Assembly (NCBI GenBank): GCA_046594885.1
Contig: JBKJRD010000047.1
Span: 1-9,317 of the forward strand
Length of the DNA stretch: 9,317 bases
Direction: 5' to 3'
From: Methylotenera_A sp046594885
Lineage (GTDB): Bacteria; Pseudomonadota; Gammaproteobacteria; Burkholderiales; Methylophilaceae
The translations under genes and the position numbers were made by a program. Shown one piece after another: positions 1 through 7,784 of this stretch. Each line of letters begins with the position of its first letter. The first letter of the stretch is position 1. Below the pieces are notes generated by a model. The model did no database searches and was not told where the DNA came from. It saw only the letters and a list, made by a program, of their open reading frames with translations.

Positions 1-21
1 CTTTTTACCACTTTTAACAAT

Positions 22-2952
22 TTAACTTAATTTTGTGAGTAACTGCTCCGCACGTTTGCGCTGATTGGTACCACCTTCTTTCATTACCTCATCTAACAGC
101 TCTTTAGCGCCTTCTGCATCACCCATTTCCAAGTAAGCAGTCACCAAATCTAATTTTGTTTCAATTTCGATAGGTTCATCTGCAAATAATACTGGCATTG
201 GCTCTTGCGGAATATCGTCTGTCATTTCCAAATTGATTGAAGATAAATCATAAGTATTGACATCAGCGGCATCATCAACATAATTAGAAGCTTCTGGCGT
301 AATAGTAGTTAAATCAAAGTTAAAGGTAGATTCTTCAACTGCCAGTTCGTTTGTATCAGCGCTTAACGGCGCGCCGCCTACAACAGACGCATCAACAGTT
401 GGAAACTCAAACATTTCTATCCCACCGCTATTCGTGTTTGCCTGTTCAGGCACTATCATTTCTTCTGTATTTAATTCGGCAAAACTGGGGGTTAACTCTG
501 GTGTAAGCTGAGTTACCTCGTCATCTGCCATGTTTAAACTGGGCATGGTGTGCCCAAAGTTAGCCTCAGCCTGAGATTCCGTCAGCTCTGCAGCTGAGGA
601 TAATTCGCTAAAATTGAAGTCTAATCCGTCTTGATTTTCTGAATTAGCCAGCTTGGCTTGAGTTAAACTATTAGTATCCGCGTCTTCAAATTCATAACCA
701 TCGTTAGTGGTTATTTTATTTTGTTGAGTATCTTCAAAGTTAATGGTTGGATGCGTTGGTAAATCGTCTGTTATAAACGCATCCGCATTTAAATTGAATT
801 GGTCATCTTGATTATTTAAAGTATCAAAATCTAAATCGAACGCATCTTTTTCGTTGGTAATTGAAGTAGCAGGGTTTAAATGCGCACTTTTAATAGAAGA
901 ATCGTCATCCAATGAAAAATCTAAATCTGTTTCGCTAGCCATTGGCGAATCAGAGAAGTCGTCTGCATCTAGCTTTTCATGTGGCACTGCATGTACAGGA
1001 CTAGCAATATAAAGTGGGTTGCCAGGCTCTAAATTGTGTCCAATTTCGGCCACTTTAGCCCAAGTAGGATCTTCTGCACCTAAGGTTGTATATAATTCAC
1101 CTGCAATTGTTTCAAATGCAGAAACATTTTTACTGGCGGCATACATCTCAAGTAGTTTTAAATGTAATTCATAACGTGTAGGTTCTTTTGAAATAGCGTC
1201 TTTCAATATTTCTTCAGCTTGCGCATCGCGTCCATAGGCCATGTAGACTTCTGCTTCGGCAATTGGGTCAACATCGTTTGTATCAATCATCCCACCATTT
1301 GCACTTTGAGAAAAATCAGTCAAGAACGACGTATCACCGGTGTCAACGCTAGATCCGGATGTGTTACCAAACACGGTATTCGCTTTTAACCCACCTGAGG
1401 TCATTATACCTTGCTCAAAATCAGCCAAATTGCGTTTACGTTTATTGCGTAAATACATCCATCCACCGCCTAGTAAAGCTAGCAACAAAGCCCCCGCGGC
1501 CAGTAGAGGCAAATCAAATCCGTCTAAATAGCTAGTCTTAACAGGTTCCGTCACAATAATTGGTGCAGGCTTGGTTGGTTGTTGCAATTGATTTTCTGTT
1601 GCAGCAGGCAAAGCAGGCTTGATGTTGGCAACAATAGCATCGGCTGTATTCTGGGTTATTTCGCTTGATTCAACAGGCGCAGTTAAAGCAGATTCAGCCT
1701 GTTGTAGTTGGTTGCTTGCAGTTGAGGCTTGTAATTCAGCTTGCTGCTGCATTTCAGACATCGCATTATTTTTGAGCGCCAACAGTTGCTGCATATCCAA
1801 TATTTGTTTTTCTAAAGCAGCAGTTTTATCTTGCGCTTCTTGCACACTTTTTTCGCGGGCTGTTGATTCTTCTTGCAATGCTGTAATTTTAGCCTGCAAA
1901 CTACTCACATCTTTAGCTTCATTTTTTGTTAATGCCACGTCTCCTGCAGAAAGCTTCACCACATCTTTAGGCCTTGCATTGTCAGCAGCCGATTTGTCTT
2001 CGGCCGCACTTTTTATTTTTCCTTCAGCAGATTGACTATTTTCCTGCGATTCAGCTGGGTCTGATTCTGCAACAATACCTGCTAATCTATTGCGGTATTC
2101 ATTCCAATTTGCTGACTGCACTCTAACTTCATTTGTTGCCTGCTGACGCGATAAAACCGCTAACTCCTGCTCTGTTGGTGGGCGAATAATCTTACCCACT
2201 TTCAGTCGATTCATATTTTTACCATCAAAAGCGTTCGGATTAACTTGGTATAAACCGACTAACATTTGATCAAGACTAATGCCTTCAGGCTTTATATCAC
2301 GTGCAATTTTGGCTAAGGAATCACCGCGTTTAGTCACGTATACATCGGTCGTTAAATCGACAGGATCATTGACTGCAACCGCTTTGGTTGGTTTGCTGTT
2401 GCTATTAACAGTTGATTTATTATTGGCTAAAGATGCAGCTGGTGTATTGCTAATGTCTAGTGGATTAACGGATTTAGTAGCAGGTAATTGAGTGACTTGA
2501 TTGGGCAAAACTGGGCTATTTTGTGTGTTAAGTTCTGGTTCACCTTTATAACCTGGTGGGTCTAATAAAACTGTATATTCCCTAAGCAAGCGGCCTGATG
2601 CCCAATCTACTTGAATGAGTACATCTAAAAAAGGCTCGCTAATCGGCTGAGTTGATTTCAACTTCAGTATCGGCGCGCCATTTGCATTTTTACCTAGTTC
2701 TACCTTAATCGTGTTATGTGAAGCAGGACGCTCAATGCCTTGAATTGCATAAGCTTCTTCAGAAGCAATGGTAGCGAATATACTATTTAACTCTTCAGGG
2801 GAAACTGATAATAGCTCAATATTAGCGTTGAGTGGCTCTCCCAAACCAGAATTCACATTTAATTTACCAAGGCCTGCAGAAAAAACAGCTAAGGGCATTA
2901 GCGCCATGCATAAAGCAACTGTTATTTTCTTTAATTTTGAGTTGTGCACCAT
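22..2952 (-). CDS. fimV: FimV-family pilus assembly / polar scaffold protein
   Basis: FimV-type protein of 976 residues, an inner-membrane protein that binds peptidoglycan and in other bacteria supports type IV pilus secretin assembly, twitching and polar organisation. Visible layout: signal peptide at about 1-26 with likely cleavage after VFSA; a conserved N-terminal domain starting GLGKLNVNSGLGEPLNA; a LysM-like module at about 203-258 (GDSLAKIA, LYQVNPNAF, INRLKVG-like end); an Ala/Gln/Glu-rich coiled coil at about 348-420; one membrane helix at about 480-500 followed by the basic stop RNKRKR; a TPR-like segment at about 561-640 (EAEVYMAYGRDAQAEEIL); a long acidic low-complexity stretch at about 660-920; and the FimV C-terminal motif at about 930-976 (LDLVTAYLEMGDAEGAKELL). 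The start is supported by AAGGGTGAA just upstream. It lies 152 bases downstream of asd with its own probable promoter. Family assignment is firm; the exact role in this organism is inferred. Confidence 0.95.
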   Translation of the reverse strand: MVHNSKLKKITVALCMALMPLAVFSAGLGKLNVNSGLGEPLNANIELLSVSPEELNSIFATIASEEAYAIQGIERPASHNTIKVELGKNANGAPILKLKSTQPISEPFLDVLIQVDWASGRLLREYTVLLDPPGYKGEPELNTQNSPVLPNQVTQLPATKSVNPLDISNTPAASLANNKSTVNSNSKPTKAVAVNDPVDLTTDVYVTKRGDSLAKIARDIKPEGISLDQMLVGLYQVNPNAFDGKNMNRLKVGKIIRPPTEQELAVLSRQQATNEVRVQSANWNEYRNRLAGIVAESDPAESQENSQSAEGKIKSAAEDKSAADNARPKDVVKLSAGDVALTKNEAKDVSSLQAKITALQEESTAREKSVQEAQDKTAALEKQILDMQQLLALKNNAMSEMQQQAELQASTASNQLQQAESALTAPVESSEITQNTADAIVANIKPALPAATENQLQQPTKPAPIIVTEPVKTSYLDGFDLPLLAAGALLLALLGGGWMYLRNKRKRNLADFEQGIMTSGGLKANTVFGNTSGSSVDTGDTSFLTDFSQSANGGMIDTNDVDPIAEAEVYMAYGRDAQAEEILKDAISKEPTRYELHLKLLEMYAASKNVSAFETIAGELYTTLGAEDPTWAKVAEIGHNLEPGNPLYIASPVHAVPHEKLDADDFSDSPMASETDLDFSLDDDSSIKSAHLNPATSITNEKDAFDLDFDTLNNQDDQFNLNADAFITDDLPTHPTINFEDTQQNKITTNDGYEFEDADTNSLTQAKLANSENQDGLDFNFSELSSAAELTESQAEANFGHTMPSLNMADDEVTQLTPELTPSFAELNTEEMIVPEQANTNSGGIEMFEFPTVDASVVGGAPLSADTNELAVEESTFNFDLTTITPEASNYVDDAADVNTYDLSSINLEMTDDIPQEPMPVLFADEPIEIETKLDLVTAYLEMGDAEGAKELLDEVMKEGGTNQRKRAEQLLTKLS

Positions 2953-3030
2953 TTCACCCTTAAAAATTTACCTAAATATGCAATAAGAAAAATAACATCA
3001 ATTACTTAGAGTTGCAAGCTCATAACGCAC

Positions 3031-3059
3031 ATTATATTAGTAAGCTATGTGGTTGTAAG
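3031..3059 (-). promoter_or_regulatory. Probable sigma-70 promoter of fimV
   Basis: On the minus strand a perfect TATAAT -10 box (3031-3036) lies 17 bases downstream of CTTACA (3054-3059), which matches four of six bases of the -35 consensus. It sits in the asd-fimV gap and would give a leader of roughly 70 bases ahead of the fimV start codon. No convincing terminator separates asd from it, so read-through from asd is also possible. Confidence 0.45.
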
Positions 3060-3104
3060 TGTACATTGTTGGTTTTAATCAACACAACTATGATTTAAGC
3101 CAGA

Positions 3105-4217
3105 TTAACGCTCAATCAATATCCGTAACATACGCCGTAGCGGCTCTGCTGCGCCCCATAGTAATTGATCGCCCACAGTAAATGCAGACAAATAATCATT
3201 ACCCATATTAAACTTACGCAAACGGCCTATTGGCGTGGTTAATGTGCCCGTCACTGCTGCGGGCGTTAGCGCACGCATGCTTGCCTCACGTTCGTTTGGA
3301 ATCACTTTTGCCCATTGATTGGCTTCACTTAATATTTGAGTGATTTCGTCTAATGGCACGTCTTTTTTAAGCTTTATGGTTAAAGCCTGGCTATGGCAAC
3401 GCATGGCACCAATACGCACACAAAGCCCATCAATATGAATTGGATTGGCTTCGCGACCCAAAATTTTGTTGGTTTCAACGCCGCCCTTCCACTCTTCTTT
3501 GCTTTGACCATTGCCCAAATCTTTATCTATCCAAGGGATTAAGCTGCCAGCTAACGGCACACCAAAGTGCGCAGTTGGAAATTTTTCGTCGCGTAATGTG
3601 CCCGCTACTTCACGGTCAATATCCAAAATCGCCGATGCTGGGTCTTTTAGTAAGGCATGGGCCGCCAAATGCGCATCGCCCATTTGTTGCAGTAATTCGC
3701 GCATATTTTGCGCGCCAGCACCAGAAGCGGCCTGATAGGTCATCGAAGTAGCCCACTCAATTAAATCGGCCTTAAATAAACCGTTAAGTGCCATGAGCAT
3801 GAGTGAGACCGTGCAGTTTCCGCCTACCCAATTTTTGTTGCCGTTTGCATAAGCGTCTTGAATAATAGGCCTATTCACCGGATCCAGAATAATAATGGCG
3901 TCTTTGTCCATACGCAAAGTGGAAGCGGCATCTATCCAATGCCCTTTCCAGCCTTCGTGACGCAACTGTGGAAAAATCTCGCTGGTATAATCGCCACCTT
4001 GACACGACATAATCACGTCCATGGCTTTTAAATCAGCCAAATTTTTGGCATCTTTAAGTGATGCAGAGTCTTTACCTACATTTGGCGCTTGACCACCCAC
4101 TTGAGACGTTGTAAAAAAATACGGCTCAATATGTGCAAAATCGTTTTCTTCCATCATGCGCTGCATCAACACAGAACCAACCATGCCGCGCCAACCAATC
4201 AATCCAACTTTTAACAT
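3105..4217 (-). CDS. asd: Aspartate-semialdehyde dehydrogenase
   Basis: Catalyses NADPH-dependent reduction of L-aspartyl-4-phosphate to L-aspartate 4-semialdehyde, the branch point for lysine/diaminopimelate, threonine and methionine. With the start chosen here the protein has 370 residues, the usual length of the long proteobacterial Asd type. It begins MLKVGLIGWRGMVGSVL, the Rossmann nucleotide-binding segment. The catalytic cysteine is in WVGGNCTVSLMLMAL (Cys at 135, the same number as in E. coli), and the substrate/acid-base region RIGAMRCHSQALTIKLKKD carries His at about 275. QAASGAGAQNMRELL is also family-typical. An in-frame GTG six codons upstream (4235) opens the frame, but a GGAG Shine-Dalgarno lies inside that extension, so the ATG at 4217 is preferred. 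Asd follows leuB by 60 bases and is probably co-transcribed with it. Confidence 0.97.
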   Translation of the reverse strand: MLKVGLIGWRGMVGSVLMQRMMEENDFAHIEPYFFTTSQVGGQAPNVGKDSASLKDAKNLADLKAMDVIMSCQGGDYTSEIFPQLRHEGWKGHWIDAASTLRMDKDAIIILDPVNRPIIQDAYANGNKNWVGGNCTVSLMLMALNGLFKADLIEWATSMTYQAASGAGAQNMRELLQQMGDAHLAAHALLKDPASAILDIDREVAGTLRDEKFPTAHFGVPLAGSLIPWIDKDLGNGQSKEEWKGGVETNKILGREANPIHIDGLCVRIGAMRCHSQALTIKLKKDVPLDEITQILSEANQWAKVIPNEREASMRALTPAAVTGTLTTPIGRLRKFNMGNDYLSAFTVGDQLLWGAAEPLRRMLRILIER

Positions 4218-4222
4218 ACTTG

Positions 4223-4226
4223 CTCC
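4223..4226 (-). promoter_or_regulatory. Ribosome binding site deciding the asd start
   Basis: GGAG lies five bases (CAAGT) before the ATG at 4217 on the minus strand. It falls within the six extra codons that an upstream GTG start would translate, which argues for the ATG as the real start and for a 370-residue protein. Confidence 0.7.
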
Positions 4227-4263
4227 AAACAGCACTTAAACCTGTGCATTTTTCTGTGTTTTA

Positions 4264-4276
4264 ACCTAATTTAGGT
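4264..4276 (-). repeat. 13-base palindrome between leuB and asd
   Basis: ACCTAA and TTAGGT flank a single central base, just after the leuB stop codon and 47 bases before the asd start. The sequence shows only the symmetry. It could be a protein-binding site, a weak RNA hairpin, or chance in AT-rich sequence. There is no T tract after it, so it does not look like an intrinsic terminator. Confidence 0.3.
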
Positions 4277-4277
4277 A

Positions 4278-5360
4278 TTAACTAAATTTAAGCGCAGAAA
4301 CAACTGCATCGCCCATTTCGCTGCATTGCACTTTTTTGCAGCCTTCGGTGTATATATCTGCAGTTCTAAAGCCCATACTTAACGCTTTTTTACAGGCAGA
4401 TTCTATGCGTGTTGCATTCGCTTCATCGTTAAACGTGTAACGCAACATCATGGCGACCGATAAAATAGTCGCTAATGGATTTGCAATATCTTTACCTGCA
4501 ATATCAGGCGCCGAGCCATGGCTAGGCTCGTACATGCCTTTGTTATTGGCATCCAAAGAAGCCGATGGCAACATACCGATTGAACCCGTTAGCATAGAAG
4601 CTTCGTCCGATAAAATATCGCCAAAAATATTGCCAGTCACCATTACATCAAATTGTTTGGGCGCGCGGATTAACTGCATGGCCGCGTTGTCCACGTACAT
4701 ATGGCTTAACTCCACTTCGGGATATTCTGCTGATAACTCGATCATGACTTGACGCCATAATTCTGTGGTTTCTAACACGTTTGCTTTGTCAACCGAACAC
4801 ACTTTTGCCTTCTGCCCATTTTTACGACGCTTCATGGCAATATCAAATGCTACGCGGCCAATACGCCGAATCTCCGATTCGTTGTAACGCATTGTGTTAA
4901 TGCCTTCACGCTCGCCATTTTCTAAAGTGCTAATGCCGCGCGGCTGACCAAAATAAATATCACCGGTGAGTTCGCGAATAATCATTAAATCTAAACCAGA
5001 AACCACCTCAGGTTTTAAGGTGGAAGCCGCAGCTAACTCGGGGTAAAGCAAGGCTGGACGTAAATTGGCAAATAGATTGAGCTCTTTACGAATACGCAGC
5101 AGTCCGCGTTCTGGACGCAAATGACGCTCTAATTTATCGTACTTCCAATCGCCCACAGCGCCCAGCAATACTGCGTCAGAATCTTTAGCCAATTGCAAAG
5201 TAGCATCAGGTAACGGATCACCTGCCGCTTCATAACCCGCACCGCCGATGGGCGCTTTAGTGAGATTTAAATCTTTTAAATTGAGCGCTTTTAATACCTT
5301 AACTGCTTGTGCAACAATTTCAGGACCAATGCCATCACCCGGCAGAACTGCGATTTTCAT
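4278..5360 (-). CDS. leuB: 3-isopropylmalate dehydrogenase
   Basis: Oxidises and decarboxylates (2R,3S)-3-isopropylmalate to 2-oxoisocaproate with NAD, the step after LeuCD in leucine synthesis; a cytoplasmic homodimer in known members. The 360-residue length is normal. Visible landmarks: MKIAVLPGDGIGPEI at the start; LFANLRP near 96-102; RELTGDIYFGQPRG near 129-142 with the conserved Arg and Tyr; VDKANVLE with Lys192; YVDNAAMQLI with Asp224; GDILSDEASML with Asp248 and Asp252 for the divalent metal; and EPSHGSAPDIAGKDIANP near 278-295, the NAD-binding loop. These separate it from isocitrate and tartrate dehydrogenases. The start has AGGA seven bases upstream. A 170-base spacer separates it from leuD, more than elsewhere in the operon. 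Confidence 0.97.
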   Translation of the reverse strand: MKIAVLPGDGIGPEIVAQAVKVLKALNLKDLNLTKAPIGGAGYEAAGDPLPDATLQLAKDSDAVLLGAVGDWKYDKLERHLRPERGLLRIRKELNLFANLRPALLYPELAAASTLKPEVVSGLDLMIIRELTGDIYFGQPRGISTLENGEREGINTMRYNESEIRRIGRVAFDIAMKRRKNGQKAKVCSVDKANVLETTELWRQVMIELSAEYPEVELSHMYVDNAAMQLIRAPKQFDVMVTGNIFGDILSDEASMLTGSIGMLPSASLDANNKGMYEPSHGSAPDIAGKDIANPLATILSVAMMLRYTFNDEANATRIESACKKALSMGFRTADIYTEGCKKVQCSEMGDAVVSALKFS

Positions 5361-5460
5361 TAACTATTCCTAAGTCTAACTTTCATTCAAACTGCCGTAA
5401 AAAATAAAAATATCTATACAAAACAAGGAAAATATTAATTGAGTCGCACGGCATAAGTAA

Positions 5461-5490
5461 AGTATACAAGCGGCTAAATTAATTTTTTAA
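5461..5490 (-). promoter_or_regulatory. Candidate promoter ahead of leuB
   Basis: In the AT-rich leuD-leuB spacer (5361-5530), the minus strand carries TATACT (5461-5466, five of six matches to the -10 box) and TTAAAA (5485-5490, four of six to the -35 box) with an 18-base spacer. It would give a leader of about 95 bases before leuB. I see no strong terminator hairpin in this spacer and no run of leucine codons that would suggest an attenuator peptide. AT-rich DNA yields such matches by chance, so confidence is low. Confidence 0.3.
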
Positions 5491-5530
5491 CGCCGTGTTG
5501 TGACGATAATTAAGTTTTTATTGGCAGTTT

Positions 5531-6169
5531 TTAATTAAACAGCCAAGGCTGCGCTGCTTTGTGTATCACTTCAAATGCTTTAATTTTATCTTGATGCTGC
5601 ATGGTTAAGCCAATATCATCCAAACCATTTAATAAATTATGTTTACGCACCGAGTCTATTTCAAATGCATAAGAAGCTCCAGTTGGTGTTGTGACCAACT
5701 GCGCACTCAAATCTACATTTAACTGATAACCAATATTCTCCTCAACTTCTTTAAACAGGATTTCTACAATTTTTGCTGATAAAACAATGGGTAACATGCC
5801 ATTTTTAAAGCAATTGTTAAAGAAAATATCGGCGAAACTGGATGCAATAATCACTTTAAAACCAAAATCTTCTAGCGCCCAAGGTGCATGCTCGCGACTT
5901 GAACCGCAACCAAAATTTTCGCGGGTAAGCAACACACTTGCGCCTTGATAGCGCGAAAAATTGAGCACAAAATCGGGGTTAAGTCGGCGTTTAGCGTGAT
6001 CCATTCCGGGTTCGCCATGGTCTAAATAACGCCATTCATCAAACGCGTTAGGTCCAAAACCTGCACGCTTGATCGATTTTAAAAACTGTTTAGGAATAAT
6101 AGCGTCCGTATCCACGTTAGCTCTGTCTAACGGTGCGACTAAACCACTTAACTGCGTAAAAGCTTGCAT
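5531..6169 (-). CDS. leuD: 3-isopropylmalate dehydratase small subunit
   Basis: Small (swivel-domain) subunit of isopropylmalate isomerase, which with LeuC converts 2-isopropylmalate to 3-isopropylmalate. From the ATG at 6169 the protein has 212 residues, typical for the family, and starts MQAFTQLSGLVAPLDRANVD followed by TDAIIPKQFLKS. The substrate-recognition motif NFGCGSSREHAPWAL is at 85-99, NNCFKNGMLPI follows at about 118-128, and the C-terminal HNLLNGLDDIGLTMQH is family-typical. The frame stays open upstream to 6256, but those 29 codons are an out-of-frame reading of the entericidin gene and do not resemble LeuD. AAGAAG at 6175-6180 is a suitable ribosome binding site for the ATG at 6169. 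The gap to the upstream stop is 10 bases, which suggests translational coupling. Confidence 0.97.
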   Translation of the reverse strand: MQAFTQLSGLVAPLDRANVDTDAIIPKQFLKSIKRAGFGPNAFDEWRYLDHGEPGMDHAKRRLNPDFVLNFSRYQGASVLLTRENFGCGSSREHAPWALEDFGFKVIIASSFADIFFNNCFKNGMLPIVLSAKIVEILFKEVEENIGYQLNVDLSAQLVTTPTGASYAFEIDSVRKHNLLNGLDDIGLTMQHQDKIKAFEVIHKAAQPWLFN

Positions 6170-6179
6170 AATTGCTTCT

Positions 6180-6311
6180 TTAATTGGTCGATTTTTGAAT
6201 GGCTTCGCCACCCTTTTCAATATCTTGGCCCACGCCACGCACCGTGTTACAGGCACTTAATGCGAATCCAACCACTAATAATATGGCTGAAAATTGAAAA
6301 AATGATTTCAT
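6180..6311 (-). CDS. Entericidin A/B-family small lipoprotein
   Basis: A 43-residue protein encoded between leuC and leuD. It begins MKSFFQFSAILLVVG, a short basic n-region and a hydrophobic core, followed by the lipobox LSAC with the lipidated Cys at position 21. The mature part, CNTVRGVGQDIEKGGEAIQK, closely matches the entericidin pattern (NT-x-GxGxDI-xxxGxAI). Entericidins are tiny envelope lipoproteins; in E. coli EcnA and EcnB were described as an antidote/toxin pair linked to stationary-phase lysis. Only one copy is seen here, so a toxin or antidote label would be a guess. AAGGGG (6317-6322) lies five bases before the ATG. It starts 26 bases after leuC and ends 10 bases before leuD, so it must be part of the leu transcript. 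It is short enough to be missed by gene callers. Confidence 0.92.
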   Translation of the reverse strand: MKSFFQFSAILLVVGFALSACNTVRGVGQDIEKGGEAIQKSTN

Positions 6312-6337
6312 ACTGACCCCTTTTTAAATATTTAATC

Positions 6338-7747
6338 TTAAAACGTTCTTACATCAACAAAATGACCAGCAATAGCAGCAGCAGCTGCCATTTGTGGGCT
6401 AACCAAATGTGTTCGGCCGCCCTGACCTTGCCGACCTTCAAAATTGCGATTGCTAGTTGAAGCACAACGCTCACCCGGTGCCAATCTATCCGCATTCATG
6501 GCCAAACACATTGAGCAGCCTGGTTCGCGCCATTCAAAGCCAGCATCCATAAAAATGGTATCCAAACCTTCAAGTTCTGCTTGTGCCTTGACTAAGCCTG
6601 AACCTGGTACAACCAAGGCTAATTTCACATTGGGCGCAATATGTTTGCCCTTAGCAACCGCCGCTGCCGCGCGCAAATCTTCAATGCGCGAATTCGTGCA
6701 AGAGCCAATAAACACTTTATCGATATGGATTTCATCGATTGGCGTGTTAGGAATTAAGCCCATATAGGCATAAGCACGCTCCCAATCACTGCGTTGCACT
6801 TCATTTTTAGCCATATTCAAACTGGGCACTTTTCCATCTACACCCACTACCATTTCAGGCGAAGTTCCCCAAGTGACTTGCGGTTGAATGTCTTCTGCAC
6901 TTAACATAACAACTGCATCAAATTTTGCCCCGTCATCACTGTGCAAGGTTTTCCAATGCGACACTGCCGCATCCCACTGTTCTGCTTTGGGCGAAAACGG
7001 ACGACCTTTTACATAGTTAATGGTCGTATCATCGACCGCCACCATGCCTGCACGCGCGCCCGCTTCAATTGCCATATTGCACAAAGTCATACGGCCTTCC
7101 ATGCTTAAAGCGCGAATCGCTGATCCCGCAAACTCAATTGCGTAACCATTACCACCAGCCGTGCCAATTTTGCCAATAATCGCCAACGCGATATCTTTAG
7201 CTGTCACGCCATGTCCCAACTGACCATCGACCATTATTTGTAGCGTTTTGGATTTTTTTTGCACCAGACATTGCGTTGCCATCACGTGTTCAACTTCTGA
7301 TGTGCCAATGCCATGTGCCAAAGCGCCAAATGCACCATGCGTGCTGGTGTGTGAATCACCACACACTACTGTCATGCCTGGCAAAGTAGCACCTTGTTCA
7401 GGGCCAATGACATGAACAATGCCTTGACGCAAGTCATTCATTTTGAATTCAGTCACGCCATGTTTAGCACAGTTTTCGTCCAAAGTTTGTACTTGCAAGC
7501 GTGAAATTGGGTCTGCAATGCCCGCAACACCTGCGCTTCTATCAGTGGTCGGCACATTGTGATCTGGCACAGCTAAAATTGAATTCACACGCCACACTTT
7601 ACGATTGGCTAATTTTAGCCCTTCAAATGCTTGCGGGCTGGTGACTTCATGCACCAAATGACGGTCGATATAAATCAGCGCGGTGCCGTTTTCTTCATGC
7701 ACAACGTGGCTATCGAATAATTTATCGTACAGCGTTTTTGCGACCAT
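6338..7747 (-). CDS. leuC: 3-isopropylmalate dehydratase large subunit
   Basis: Large, 4Fe-4S-containing subunit of isopropylmalate isomerase (aconitase superfamily), partner of LeuD in leucine synthesis. Length 469 residues, normal for the bacterial type. The start MVAKTLYDKLFDSHVV matches the family. Cluster ligands are visible as Cys350 in FIGSCTNSRIEDLRAA and Cys411/Cys414 in REPGCSMCLAMNADRL. VVCGDSHTSTHGAFGALAHG near 127-146 and STSNRNFEGRQGQGGRTHLV near 430-449 are diagnostic segments. It begins 37 bases after yajQ ends; a weak AGG is the only Shine-Dalgarno-like element before the ATG and no good promoter is visible in that gap, so transcription from further upstream is plausible. An A8 tract encodes QKKSK near residue 163. 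Confidence 0.97.
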   Translation of the reverse strand: MVAKTLYDKLFDSHVVHEENGTALIYIDRHLVHEVTSPQAFEGLKLANRKVWRVNSILAVPDHNVPTTDRSAGVAGIADPISRLQVQTLDENCAKHGVTEFKMNDLRQGIVHVIGPEQGATLPGMTVVCGDSHTSTHGAFGALAHGIGTSEVEHVMATQCLVQKKSKTLQIMVDGQLGHGVTAKDIALAIIGKIGTAGGNGYAIEFAGSAIRALSMEGRMTLCNMAIEAGARAGMVAVDDTTINYVKGRPFSPKAEQWDAAVSHWKTLHSDDGAKFDAVVMLSAEDIQPQVTWGTSPEMVVGVDGKVPSLNMAKNEVQRSDWERAYAYMGLIPNTPIDEIHIDKVFIGSCTNSRIEDLRAAAAVAKGKHIAPNVKLALVVPGSGLVKAQAELEGLDTIFMDAGFEWREPGCSMCLAMNADRLAPGERCASTSNRNFEGRQGQGGRTHLVSPQMAAAAAIAGHFVDVRTF

Positions 7748-7784
7748 CTATAAACCTAACTTAACCACTAAAATGTGTTAACTT

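Noticed and set aside
1619..2035. Plus-strand 138-codon open frame rich in Cys, Ser and Ala.
   Set aside because: It is antisense to the fimV coiled-coil region. Its composition is what complementing Ala/Gln/Glu-rich codons gives, and it matches no family I recognise.
3068..3085. TGTTG/CAACA hairpin between asd and fimV as a terminator of asd.
   Set aside because: Only five AT-rich pairs and no T tract on the minus strand; too weak to call.
3440..3751. Two overlapping plus-strand open frames inside asd.
   Set aside because: Asd is intact across this region with catalytic motifs; these are shadow frames without family resemblance.
4450..4752. Plus-strand 100-codon frame inside leuB.
   Set aside because: Antisense shadow of the conserved LeuB metal- and NAD-binding region.
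6444..6767. Plus-strand 107-codon frame inside leuC.
   Set aside because: Antisense shadow of the LeuC cluster-ligand region; no recognisable domain.
7748..7784. TTAACA in the yajQ-leuC gap as a leuC promoter.
   Set aside because: The -35-like hexamer is good, but the best -10 candidate matches three of six bases and would leave almost no leader.
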